From Argopecten irradians (lineage: Eukaryota; Mollusca; Bivalvia; Pectinida; Pectinidae), in assembly GCF_041381155.1 (NCBI RefSeq), contig NC_091134.1, forward strand, positions 69,420,469 through 69,484,468: a stretch of DNA of 64,000 nucleotides, read 5' to 3'. A program made the position numbers and the translations under genes. A model generated the notes under the pieces. The model had not been told where the DNA came from and did no database searches. It saw nothing but the letters and a program-made list of their open reading frames with translations. Positions 23,101-32,920 of this stretch are shown here, piece after piece (within the stretch, counting starts at the first letter, position 1; the number at the start of each line of letters is the position of its first letter).

Positions 23101-26100
23101 AATCCTTGAACCCAGTTTACAAAATTCTGACTTTTTCATAAAACCTGCCCATACGACTTAAGGTATAACTCTAAACAGATTTTTTTGCATATGTGCAAAT
23201 GCATCTACTAATTGTGTTTTGTCTGAAATCGATCGTGTGACTTATTACACATTTAATACCATTGCTTAATTACCAGTAAATATGTTTGTCATTTAATTCT
23301 ACTGTGAGTTGGTGGATTTAATTCTATAAACCAAGTTTTGAGAACCGTAACACATATTTAGAATTTAGACGGAGTGATATTTTCCGATCTAATTGTTTTT
23401 GACGAAATACATTCAGCTTTCAAATACACGTAATACAGTTCATCCGACGACTTGTTGATATTTCGCTCAAGTTCATTCATTAGTGTCTTTACTAGAACAA
23501 TAAATCATGCAGTCAGACGAACTGAAGATGTCTATGTCTAATCCAAATATCAGATATCAAGTTTCAAAATCAGAATACTTTCAATGTCGTGCCGCGTTAA
23601 TCTCTATACCTGTATACTGCAGTAACTTAAACGCGTGATCAACCCTGGCTAATGAGGGGATTACGTAAGAAAGGTGTTTAGTGACCTGTCACGCTTTGTT
23701 GATTAGCACACGTCACGTGTCAAAATATCAGTCCACAGGAAGTTAGCGATAGGCCATGATGTTATTGTTGTATAATTCAATTTTGCTTGTTACGAGCATT
23801 TTCATTGGCTTAAAAATTTACTTTATCAGCCCATAAAGGAAAAAATGGCGTCGCCGTTTGTAACGTCGCTTCTGATTGGCTGAGATGACGCCGTAATAAT
23901 TTCATAGACAAAAGAGTCCCAAAATGAATTTTAAATGTTGAAGAGATTATCTTTAGTAAAATGAATTATAAGGATTAATTTGAATAGATTTTTTATGTTA
24001 TGGAGATATAACACAAAAATCTGAGTGTACTCTCATCATAAACCGCTTCGCGGTTTATTTAGAGTACACTCAGATTTTTGTGTTATATCTCCATAACATA
24101 AAAAATCTATTCAAGTTAATCCTTAAATAATGTCATATTTGTAAACACTTATAAATTTTTGGTTTAAAAATAAAAGTAAAATATACCGTTTGTGCGTAAC
24201 ATATAACAAGTGTATCAAGCACTACATGTATATACTTCAGAAACACCCATGTGTACATTTGTACATCATAAATGTTTCTGGCTACATGTACATGTATATG
24301 TATTTTCATAACAAAAACTGCAAAATTATTTATAAATGGCATGTCGAGAAAGAACAAATGCAAATATAATGCACAATGTCAGAATTTTGATACTAGATTT
24401 CGGATATCCAATTCTTTGTGAATTTTGGTCAATATCGATCATTATTATGATACCAAAAATAATAATCTGTATGATCAATAAATTTACTGTTGAAGATTGT
24501 TTAACCCTTTAAGCGCTTGTCACCGCAAATGTCGTTCCGCTAGTATCGGTCTCGTAATGTTGGTCACCGCAAATGTCGTTCTGTTGACAACCTTTTTCAC
24601 ACGGCTCTTAGGTATTTCCCATCCACGTGTTTATAAATAAAAATGATTCTGATTGGTTGTTTAGGCCCCAAACTAGCATAACAGCGTGTATGTACTGATA
24701 CTCTCGGCGGGAGTACTACGATATGCTATGTTGAACAGGCCCCGACAGCAAACGTAAACAATTCGTAAATTCCATCATGGCGGCCGCTTTTGACTCAGAC
24801 TGGGACAGTGACGAAGGCGATAATATTGAAAATATCTTCAATGAAAATAGTGACAGTTAAACTGAATTCAAAGGTTTTGGGCCCGAGTATATTGTTAGGA
24901 ATGGAGCAGTAATTGCTCACATTGATATGGATGATTTCTCGCCCGAGAATGACGACGAAGACAACTCGGACAAAGCGGAGGGTTGGATGAAATCATCGGG
25001 GCCACCTTTTTGTGTCCCGTTTACAAGGGAATCAAAACTTATTATTAATATGGAAAATCAGGAACCTATAGATTTTTCCACTTATTTCTAAATGACGATT
25101 TTTTAAATATTGTTGTCCAACAGATTTATATGCCGACCGCAAAATATCAAGGTCGTCAAGGAAATCACTCGCGTATCTTCGAGTGGAAACAGGTGTCACT
25201 CGAGGAGATGAAAGTATTTTTTAGTCTTTTTATAGCGATGGGATTGTCCATAAAACCGAGACTTACTGGGCAACTGAGAACGTTATTTTTACTCCATTTT
25301 TCGGAGACAAAATGTCTAAAGATCGTTTCCAAAATATTCTCTCAAACTTACACCTGTGTGACAACGACACCTTCATACCTTTGTACCGTATTTTCCCTAA
25401 TGAGGGCGCCGGGCGCGGGTAAATGGCCTAGGGGGGCGCCGTTATTTGAGACCATTTTTAGATGTTTTTTTCTGAAACAGACTATAGTCATCTTGCTTTT
25501 AGTTTCGTATTTTTCTGAAACTTACTATAGCCAAATTACGTTTTGAAGTCAAGTAAGTATTGAAATTACATAATTATGAAGAAATGTTTGCACCAGAAGT
25601 ATTAAACATTGGTTAAATATGTATGTTTCACGGAATTTTTGCATTTTATGCTAGCCTGTTTGTTTACCATGCGTACACAAAATGGCGGACGGTGCTTTCG
25701 ATCGCTACTTTCGTTTTGTGGCAGATGGGAAATACCGACAAGAGCACACAATTAAATGCTTAGAAATGATAACATGCCTGTTATTTAGTAACCTTTATCA
25801 TAGACATACAGTAAGTATTCATAAAACCTGTATAGACATCGCTAAAATGTTGTTGCCAGTTAGTCTTCATCCATACACGTGTGTGGGGCATTCAAGTGAC
25901 ACGTTTTGTTTTGAACATGGAATTCTCGCTGTTTCTATGTGTAAACACTTAGCAAAGATGTCCTAAGTTACCCAGTGCAATACATTTATAGCTGATGGGA
26001 TATCTGTTAAGCATCAGATTGATGTGAAACAGTATTTTATTAGCGTCTGCAAAGACAATTCGTCACAATCTGGCACAAAAATTGTATGAAATTAGCTGAT

Positions 26101-29100
26101 TTTTTTCAGCAAAAAACGTGGGGGCGCCCTTATTAGAGGAGGCGCTCTTAATAGGGAAAATACGGTATATTATCGCCAGGTATTATTACCTGCTAATGAC
26201 AAGGACTCTGATGAAATATCTACCTCCTGAATCAGTCCTTCAGAACAGGTAAACTCACAAGAAATGTGTGAAATAATAATCACAAAGTCAGAATTTACAA
26301 CATACTTAGTTTTATTTCATAATTCAACGACAATGTTTACCTGTCAACTAGAGCTATGATTTACCTGTTCACACCTGAAATATGAATCAATTAATCACCA
26401 ACACTAATTAATTCTATTCCTTGCTGAAGAACAGGAATAAAGAATGATAGTTAGGTGATTTACATTATAAATACTCCTACTTTATGGAATTTTGAAGAAA
26501 ATGTTTTTATTTACCTGTAATTTTTACCTGTAAATCCTTACCTGACAAATTTTTAGAGACAAATTTACCATCTATGTAAACCTAAACATCTACTGAACAA
26601 AATTTGTATATATGTCTATTATTGAAAATGGCATGGAAAAAATATTATTGAACATTAAATAAAGGTATTCATAATTTCTGTATTTCTTCAAATTAATTCA
26701 ACAGTGAGGCCCCTTGTATAGTAAGAGTATATAGCGCTTAAAGGGTTAAATAATACATGTTGACATAGCTTAAAAGAGAAGAGAAACACGTTATACTATA
26801 AATGAATTTTATATTATAGATTAAAACTCTCAAGTTTTGTTTTATTGTTAACCCCCCAATTTATGTCTATGATGGCTACGTGTATTGAACTATAAAATAC
26901 ATTCAACACATTTTCTTTTGTGTTATGTTGGTTCTTGAATATACAGAAACATATTCAAATGGATAATTATATGACCATCATTTTCCGAATTTGTCTCTTT
27001 TAAGATTACATAGAGAAAATTGAATATTACCGAAGTTTGATGATTTAGTAATTTGTTGAAACAGAGATTAGATATCTAGTAAAAATGTACCGAGCTGTGT
27101 ATGTATAAAAGTTTACACAAGGTACACAAGGTGATGCCTTTAGACTTATTATGAATATGTAAATTAGCCTTATTTCAGTTGCAATGTTTCCTAATATAAT
27201 ATGATCAAATCGTCATCATAACTGTATATATATTTGTCAAATTATCGTAGCCCCATTTCAGGAATATATATATGTCCACCTTTGTGCTATAACCCCACTA
27301 CCAAACATGTACAGCTCACACTGCCGTTGTCCTCGTGACGTCACATCCTGTTATTTCCCAAATCAGGGTGAGCGGCCGATACCCTGATAAGCAGTCGATA
27401 TACAGGTAAAAATGGAGCACTTTGGAGGGCGGTATCTCGGTACTGAAGCGGCCGATTTTGATGCGTTTTTCAACATTCTTGTCAGGAGATCTGACAGAAT
27501 AACATATTAAAATATAATTTTCCGTTCCGTGTACACTTTAACACAAATAATTAAAAAATAAAATTATGTTCAAAATATGGACACAAGGGGTCCCCTTGCC
27601 ACATACCCAAAGTAATTTTAGAAAACATCATTTTAGGCCCTTTATGCCTTTTTAAAACCTACAAAACAAATAAAAAGCACTTAAAAAGTAGTTATGTACC
27701 TAGACCTTTAACACTGCAAAATTTGGAAAAAATCGGCGCGTGGGCGGATTTTGCAACCCCACCTTTGTGTGTCATGCCAATATTCATTGACAATGCCTGT
27801 TGTATAGAGGAAACATAGTGACATATTCTTGATTACAGGTGATGGTCCTGACTTGAGAGACTACGTAACAGAATCTGGAATCATTGAACCTTTACTCCGG
27901 CTAATCAAACCAGAAACACCTGTAAGTGGTCAATATCCTATGTCTTTACAATATCAAGTTGTTATACGATGGATACCAGATACATTTCCGTTACGACTAT
28001 TATTACATTATCAAATTTTGTACCGACATAATTTTGTGTGTATTAACGTATATGTATTATTTACATGCTTATAAATCAGGACAAGTAGTCCCCAAAAAAT
28101 TATTTTACTTGATGAAATATTTTCAAACAGTTTTTTACTGTAACCGTTTTGGATGATATTAAATGTAAATCATGATGTTTAATCTATTTCACAGGCTGGT
28201 TTCCTTAGAAATGTCACATGGACTTTGTCAAACTTATGTAGAAACAAGAACCCCCCTCCCAAGTTCAAGGTCGTACGTCAGTTCCTGCCCACTCTGGCCA
28301 GACTATTACAACATACTGACCGCGAGGTTCTCACTGACACATGCTGGGCATTGTCATATCTCACCGATGGCACCAACGATAAGATCCAGGAGGTTGTAGA
28401 TAGTGGTAGGTAGCAAACCCAGAGTTATCTACCCTTGGACAGGATGTTTGATACATTTCTGATATCTGTCCGCATTCTGCAAGTTTGAAGATGATTACTG
28501 TAAATTGAGTAAAATAGGGCTGTCACTTCTACAGAATTCATGTTCTCAGGATATCTCATCATACAAGTCACAAGATTTATAACTCAAAATAATACAGATT
28601 GTGAAGAGTTATGACTTTTGTGATTGTTTTGAATTGTGCCAAGAAATTGATACTGATTATTTTTTTACAATTGACAGTAGTCACTAGGATGGTAACAATT
28701 TAGCTATTCTGAGTTATAGTAGTGGACAGTTTTACACCTTGGCTCTCTTGATTATCTGGCTTATTATGATGGCTGGCTATACAAAGATAGTCAACCAGCT
28801 GATTAAATGCTGAAACTGGAAGACAATATATACCTATTGAATTAAGATATTGATCATTGAACTCCTAAAAGAGTCACAGGTGTGTCGAAATACAAGATAA
28901 CAAGCCTGAGATTGTAATTTTGTGATGTTGTAGGTGTGGTACCCAGACTAGTGGAACTATTAGGCAGTAGTGAAGTATCTGTGATAACCCCTGCCCTCAG
29001 GGCTGTAGGTAACATTGTCACTGGTGACGACAGTCAAACACAAAATGTCATAGACCAGGGGGCACTGAAGGCATTCAAGGGTCTCCTCACTCATAATAAG

Positions 29101-30437
29101 GTGAACATCCAAAAGGAGGCTGCCTGGACGATATCCAACATCACCGCCGGTAACACACAACAGATACAATGTGTGATTAATGAGGAACTGCTACCTTATA
29201 CACTGGAGATTTTAATCAAGGTAAATAACTCTGTACTTAGGCTATTTCACTTGAGTTGTCTGCTCTAAAGTTTGATGAATGTGAGCACAATTCCGTTATA
29301 CCCCTTTATCTTCCCAAGCAGTAACAATCCATACCTTCACTCATAATCAGTGGCAGTGTTAAAATATGTTGATTCCTAGTTCAGCAAAATTGTGTAGCTA
29401 TGATGTGTTAGGTAAGTTGGAGGGGCACATACATAAGGGTTTTAAAATCTTGCATTAATGATTATTTTTAAGGGTGACTACAAGAGCCAGAAAGAGGCTG
29501 TGTGGGCGATCACTAACCTAACCTCGGGAGGCACGGTGGAACAGATCGCATACTTGGTACAACTGGGGGCCATCAAACCTCTGTGTGACCTTCTCACAGT
29601 CAAGGAAGCCAAGGTCATTCTGGTCATCTTGGATGCTATTGGCAACATTCTTATGGTAAGGACCATCCAATTATTTCGGGGGTTTTCATCAATTTCTGTA
29701 TGAATATCTGGGAAATCTGTTTTGGAAAGTAGAAGCATTTGAGAATATATCGATATGTATCAGTAACCACCAAAATAAAAAAATGTTTGGATCCTTGAAA
29801 AATTGATAAAACCATAGAGTAATGAACAAATATATAATGTGAAATACATTTTGATACAGGCTGCTGAAAAGATCGGCCAACAGGAAGTTGTGTGTGTGAT
29901 GATTGAAGAGTCTGGAGGCCTTGACAAAATTGAGAATCTTCAGAATCACGAAAACGAGCAGGTGTACAAGGCAGCACTGGAACTCATAGAAAAATACTTC
30001 GCTGATGAGGTGAGTGAAATAAACCCATATAAAAGGGAAAGGCCTACCAGGAAATAATATATGAATGCTGAATACCATCTTTAGTGATCAGGAACCAAAT
30101 TATTAGCTGGCACATAGTACTACCACATTTAAAAATAATTGTTTTCTTTTTTAGCAGTGTTTTTGTTTACAAATCTGACCAGGTCCAAAAATGCATTTTC
30201 ATCTCATTGATTTGATCTGATACCTAAATAATTTTGTGGCCCTTCAAATAATTTATCGGTCTCTGGCTACAAAATCGCTGCTAGTATTGACACATGGCTT
30301 CTTGAGCAAAGTTAAAATTATTTTTATTTTGGAATGTACAGGGAGAGGATCAGAGTCTTGCCCCAGCCAGCACAGACGGCAATGCCTACCAGTTTAACGC
30401 AGCAACAGCCATTCCTCAGCAGGGTTTCTCTTTCTGA
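16508..30437 (+). CDS. KPNA2: Importin subunit alpha, KPNA2 type (10 exons)
   Basis: Nuclear import adaptor: binds classical nuclear localisation signals in the cytoplasm and, with importin beta, carries cargo through the pore. Exons 16508-16573, 17919-18050, 18163-18350, 18478-18650, 27839-27921, 28195-28405, 28934-29220, 29473-29655, 29860-30009 and 30342-30437 join in phase to 522 codons, close to human KPNA2 (529). The importin-beta-binding domain is at about 10-58 ([22 protein letters not shown]). ARM repeats carry the Trp/Asn ladder that grips signals: W138/N142, W180/N184 and W223/N227 (major site), then W349/N353 and W391/N395 (minor site). The C-terminus [17 protein letters not shown] fits the CAS/CSE1L-binding repeat 10. 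The N-terminus [27 protein letters not shown] and the end QGFSF point to the KPNA2 (alpha-1) branch rather than KPNA3/4. Intron 4 is 9.2 kb. Confidence 0.96.
16624..17012. repeat. MITE, AAGGCCCACTACC family, complete copy
   Basis: 389 bp with inverted ends AAGGCCCACTACCTTTCCG, flanked by TA on both sides. The body includes an AACGCGGGTCGTC stretch. A second complete copy is at 52206-52606 and a left-end copy at 36559. TA flanks suggest a Tc1/mariner-type mobiliser. It lies in KPNA2 intron 1. Confidence 0.85.
17013..17918. other. KPNA2 intron 1, remainder
   Basis: Contains a poly-T run of about 28 bases at 17083-17110. No gene or complete element seen. Confidence 0.6.
17919..18050 (+). CDS. 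KPNA2: KPNA2 exon 2
   Basis: Residues 23-66. Carries most of the basic importin-beta-binding helix, [20 protein letters not shown] then QLLKRRN, and the variable linker. Confidence 0.95.
18163..18350 (+). CDS. KPNA2: KPNA2 exon 3
   Basis: Residues 67-129, ARM repeat 1, with [20 protein letters not shown]. It ends inside an Arg codon. Confidence 0.95.
18478..18650 (+). CDS. KPNA2: KPNA2 exon 4
   Basis: Residues 129-187, ARM repeats 2-3 of the major signal-binding site, [20 protein letters not shown] and [12 protein letters not shown]. Confidence 0.95.
18651..21236. other. KPNA2 intron 4, 5' part
   Basis: No exon seen. A tandem repeat of about 128 bp (landmark GGTTGCCATGGTAACAAAAC, then CTCTGATTGGTTGAAATTT) spans roughly 20285-20595 in about 2.5 diverged units. 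The open frame at 18809-19108 on the minus strand is not recognisable. Confidence 0.5.
21237..22517 (+). mobile_element. Tc1/mariner-like element with long inverted ends
   Basis: 1281 bp. About 120 bp at each end are near-perfect inverted repeats, starting CTGCCGTTCTATCATAAG and running to ATTGTGATTGGCTGA. Both ends are flanked by TA. The interior carries a remnant of a Tc1-type DNA-binding domain (next entry) but no DDE core, so the element is non-autonomous. It lies in KPNA2 intron 4 and abuts the left end of the next inverted pair. Confidence 0.9.
22077..22340 (+). pseudogene. Tc1-type transposase N-terminus, truncated
   Basis: 87 codons reading [20 protein letters not shown] through [10 protein letters not shown] and [20 protein letters not shown], then a stop. 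The two helix-turn-helix halves are those of the paired-like DNA-binding domain of Tc1 transposases ([13 protein letters not shown], then [10 protein letters not shown]). The catalytic domain is absent. The remnant could only act, if at all, as a DNA-binding fragment. Confidence 0.7.
23969..24125. repeat. 157-bp foldback palindrome, copy B
   Basis: Near-perfect arms of about 65 bp around the core ACCGCTTCGCGGT, with outer ends TAAGGATTAA and TTAATCCTTA. The core is the reverse complement of the core of copy A (5084-5243). Lengths and ends match, but the arms are largely different. It lies in KPNA2 intron 4. Confidence 0.85.
24777..25385 (+). pseudogene. piggyBac transposase 5' part, broken
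   Basis: Starts ATGGCGGCCGC with an acidic lead [20 protein letters not shown], typical of piggyBac N-termini. There is an in-frame stop after NENSDS at about 24857 and several later frame changes. Readable pieces are [13 protein letters not shown], then [20 protein letters not shown] (the DDE_Tnp_1_7 N-terminal region) and [13 protein letters not shown]. The reading is then cut at 25385 by an insertion and continues for a short way after 26166. It is dead as a transposase. Confidence 0.8.
25386..26165. mobile_element. TA-flanked element inside the piggyBac
   Basis: 780 bp with inverted ends CCGTATTTTCCCTAATGAGG (right end: CCTATTAAGAGCGCC version) and TA on both sides. It interrupts the piggyBac coding remnant after [13 protein letters not shown]. 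Short GC-rich GGGCGCC motifs lie just inside each end. The class is probably pogo-like Tc1/mariner, an inference from the TA and the CCGTATTTTCCC ends. An ATGGCGGACGG open frame of 94 codons (25682-25966) lies inside and matches no family I know. Confidence 0.8.
27839..27921 (+). CDS. KPNA2: KPNA2 exon 5
   Basis: Residues 187-214, [20 protein letters not shown], linking ARM repeats 3 and 4. Acceptor GATTACAG, donor GTAAGT. Its upstream intron is the 9.2-kb transposon-filled one. Confidence 0.93.
28195..28405 (+). CDS. KPNA2: KPNA2 exon 6
   Basis: Residues 215-285, ARM repeats 4-5: [20 protein letters not shown] and [20 protein letters not shown]. Confidence 0.95.
28934..29220 (+). CDS. KPNA2: KPNA2 exon 7
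   Basis: Residues 285-380, ARM repeats 6-7: [20 protein letters not shown] and [20 protein letters not shown] (minor-site W349/N353). Confidence 0.95.
29473..29655 (+). CDS. KPNA2: KPNA2 exon 8
   Basis: Residues 381-441, ARM repeats 8-9: [20 protein letters not shown] (W391/N395) and [14 protein letters not shown]. Confidence 0.95.
29860..30009 (+). CDS. KPNA2: KPNA2 exon 9
   Basis: Residues 442-491, ARM repeat 10: [20 protein letters not shown] then [13 protein letters not shown], the export-factor-binding end. Confidence 0.95.
30342..30437 (+). CDS. KPNA2: KPNA2 exon 10 (stop)
   Basis: Residues 492-522, [20 protein letters not shown] and [11 protein letters not shown], then TGA. The short acidic/Phe-rich tail matches the family's C-terminal pattern. 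Confidence 0.93.
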   Translation, partial: GEDQSLAPASTDGNAYQFNAATAIPQQGFSF

Positions 30438-30754
30438 CTTCTCTCTCTGGAAGGGACGCCCACACTAGAAGAGCAGTACTGGGGACTAGACGACATTTTC
30501 ATTCCAGGTCAGGGTCCCACCAAGCCAGGAAGTATGGCTCCTGTCGGCGAGGGGGTAAAGAGATCCGTGATCATGTGATAATTTATAAGGACTACTTTAC
30601 CATCTGTGATGTGTTGTAGTAACAAGATATTTACTATATAGCTACAAACACTGCAATCCATTTAGATTGCTCTGTGTATACCTAAGCTGCTATGAATTGT
30701 CAACAAATTTCCTCATGATCTTTATATCATGTGAGGGATGGTGTAAATCGTGTG

Positions 30755-32365
30755 GGATACAGTAACCTAAAACTGAATAGTTAGATAGGATTTCTGAGTA
30801 TGACTATACGTAAGGATACAGTAACTAAAAACTGAATAGTTAAATAGGATTTCTGAGTATGACTATACGTAAGGATACAGTAACCCAAAGCTGAATAGTT
30901 AGATAGGATATCTGAGTATGACTATATATAAGGATACAGTAACCTAAAACTGAATAGTTAGATAGGATATCTGAGTATGACTATACCTAAGGATACAGTA
31001 ACCTAAAACTGAATAGTTAGATAGGATATCTGAGTATGACTATACATAAGGATACAGTAACCTAAAACTGAATAGTTAGATAGGATATCTGAGTATGACT
31101 ATACATAAGGATACAGTAACCTAAAACTGAATAGTTAGATAGGATTTCTGAGTATGACTTTACTTAACCCTTTACCACATGTAAGCGCCTTTGGACGCCT
31201 TTACCCCTTACCCCATGTAAACAACTTTGGACGCCCCGCACCATCTCAATGTAATATAAGCGCCTCTGGACGCCCGTACATGATTGATCTAAATGCAAGC
31301 GACTCTGGACGCCATTTTGACTATCAATGTTTTGCTAGCTTCGTATCACGTGATAAAGCATCACATGTGTTCAGACTTTACAATCTAATTATAGACGTGC
31401 CAAATTTCTAACCAATCAAAAATCGGCACAGTGTTACTATATAAAACTCGAGAAAATCACACGTGTTCACTGCTTCACTCATGTTACCAGAGACGCCATC
31501 ATGGCTTCTGTTGTTGATATTTCAGCAGATATTTGTAATTATAAGTACAATGTCATGATATTTAAATATCACAGACCTAACACCATATTATCTGACTATG
31601 ATTTAGACGATGTTTTATTCAATTTGACCGATAGAAAATCTGACGGTCATGAAGAACGGCGAGGTCTCGTACTATCGTCATTACCTGATGCCGTGTTGGA
31701 ATGGACTGGCAAGTTTACAGCCGTGAGTGTTGATAAATTTGTTAGAAACTTGTTGTCAAAACTTCTATAAACCTTTAATATACTTCATTTAAAGTTGATA
31801 GATTATTTCCGTGCTTTTTCAACAGCAAATAATGTACAAACATTCCACAACAAACACACTACGCGGAACAATAGAAAGTGAAAGTAGCGGTGAACCGGCA
31901 CGGACAAAGCAGAAATAAGTGTTTTTCAGAGCAAATATATTGACTGAGCCATGATTCAGATATATATTAGTTTGTTTACGATATTTCAAGTAATTTGTGC
32001 AAATCTTTTTCTAAAAGTTATACAAAATCGGCAATATTTTGAGTATTTCGGACAGAGAAAATCAACCATTTTCTGACCTGTAAATGTTTTTAATAATTTT
32101 TGAAGTCCTCGTATCGAATAATATTTGGAAATGATAGCATCACTGTAGTTTGATTCATTTTGAAGCAACTTTATTACCAAAACATTTCTCAAAAATAAAC
32201 ATGAAAGTAAATAAATCCTGACAGATGTTGCAACAATGTTCGTGTTGAACATTGTATACTTTCCTCATGGAAGCCTGGTGATGCAGTCTACTAGTTTGCA
32301 TGTGGTAAAGGGTTAAGGATACAGTAACCTAAAACTGTATAGTTAGATAGGATTTCTGAGTAAGA
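30755..32365. repeat. 59-bp minisatellite, split by an insertion
   Basis: About seven units (GGATACAGTAACCTAAAACT, then ...GAATAGTTAGATAGGATWTC...) run 30755-31163 with a period of 59 bp, checked at 30814, 30873 and 30932. One more unit continues at 32317-32365 on the other side of the insertion at 31168-32312. It directly follows the KPNA2 stop. Confidence 0.92.
31168..32312. mobile_element. piggyBac-like non-autonomous element
   Basis: 1145 bp with inverted ends CCCTTTACCACATG, flanked by TTAA (31164-31167 and 32313-32316). Four TTTGGACGCC/TCTGGACGCC motifs lie within the first 150 bp, spaced about 35-40 bp, probable transposase binding sites. The insertion site TTAA lies in the minisatellite unit, whose sequence resumes exactly after the second TTAA. 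An 89-codon open frame (31501-31770, MASVVDISADICNYKYNVMI...) starts after GCCATCATGG but is unrecognised; a coding remnant of the parent is possible. Confidence 0.88.
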
Positions 32366-32898
32366 CTATATTTGAGGTGCTAGACTTGATAACCACATTC
32401 AAACAGGTAGTGGAAGGGGTAGTCAGGTATCTACTATTTGGTAATTATATAAGCAATGCATATTTTGTCAACATTGTCATGTAGTAATGAATTGCTGACC
32501 ATTATGCTGATGTTATGTGTTTGATGATTCAGTAGTGCTCTCTATACGGATGTTTTATAAGAAGCATAATAATGTGGAATTGCGAACAGGAAAGTGCTCA
32601 TATTTGTATACATGTGTTGTATGTACAGAGATTCTAGATAAATGTGTTGAGTGCTTGCTATTCTAGACCAATAATTGTTAAGATTCAATGTATATTCCTG
32701 TAAAAAAAACTGATAATGTTTGTATGATTTGTAATGCTATACGTATTTTTGATGAGTTTTATCCTCTCTTTTTTTTTTTTTTTTTTTGTCTTCCCATCTT
32801 TCTCCTTTCTTTCTGTCTCTATGTCTGTATTTTACTGTTTACAGATCGTTACAATATTTTACACATATCTACCTATACATGGGGACCAACTCAAGTGA

Positions 32899-32904
32899 AA
32901 TAAA
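32899..32904 (+). terminator. Possible KPNA2 poly(A) signal
   Basis: AATAAA in GTGAAATAAACACTATAAC, on the KPNA2 strand and before the intergenic repeat block. No transcript evidence. Confidence 0.35.
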
Positions 32905-32920
32905 CACTATAACATCAATT

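Larger units (their letters stand above)
24505..26745 (+). mobile_element. piggyBac-like element, decayed
   Basis: The ends CCCTTTAAGCGC and GCGCTTAAAGGG are inverted and flanked by TTAA on both sides (24501-24504 and 26746-26749), the piggyBac signature. A 19-bp motif GTCACCGCAAATGTCGTT occurs twice near the left end (about 24520 and 24564), a possible transposase site. Coding remnants follow, and another TA element is inserted inside. Confidence 0.93.
22520..27538. mobile_element. TA-flanked inverted ends AAGTGTACACGG, 5 kb apart
   Basis: AAGTGTACACGGAAYGG begins at 22520 and its inverse ends at 27538, each bordered by TA. Inward, both arms share further inverted sequence. In particular, TGTGACGTCACGAGGACAACGG-like DNA near 22693-22711 is inverted near 27325-27345, next to a CCCTGATTnnGG motif. 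The pair encloses a piggyBac and a foldback. It may be one large non-autonomous element or two MITEs in opposite orientation. Confidence 0.5.
30438..32920 (+). other. Probable KPNA2 3' UTR
   Basis: No downstream gene begins here. The first AATAAA in an end-like setting lies at 32899-32904 (GTGAAATAAACAC). If used, the 3' UTR is about 2.4 kb and includes a minisatellite and a piggyBac-like insertion. An earlier end is equally possible. Confidence 0.4.

Noticed and set aside
25682-25966. 94-codon frame [16 protein letters not shown]... with a good start context
   Set aside because: It lies wholly inside a TA-flanked transposon and matches no family I know; not called as a gene.
30755-31163. 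59-bp array considered as CRISPR
   Set aside because: Repeats are contiguous with no spacers, next to an animal gene.
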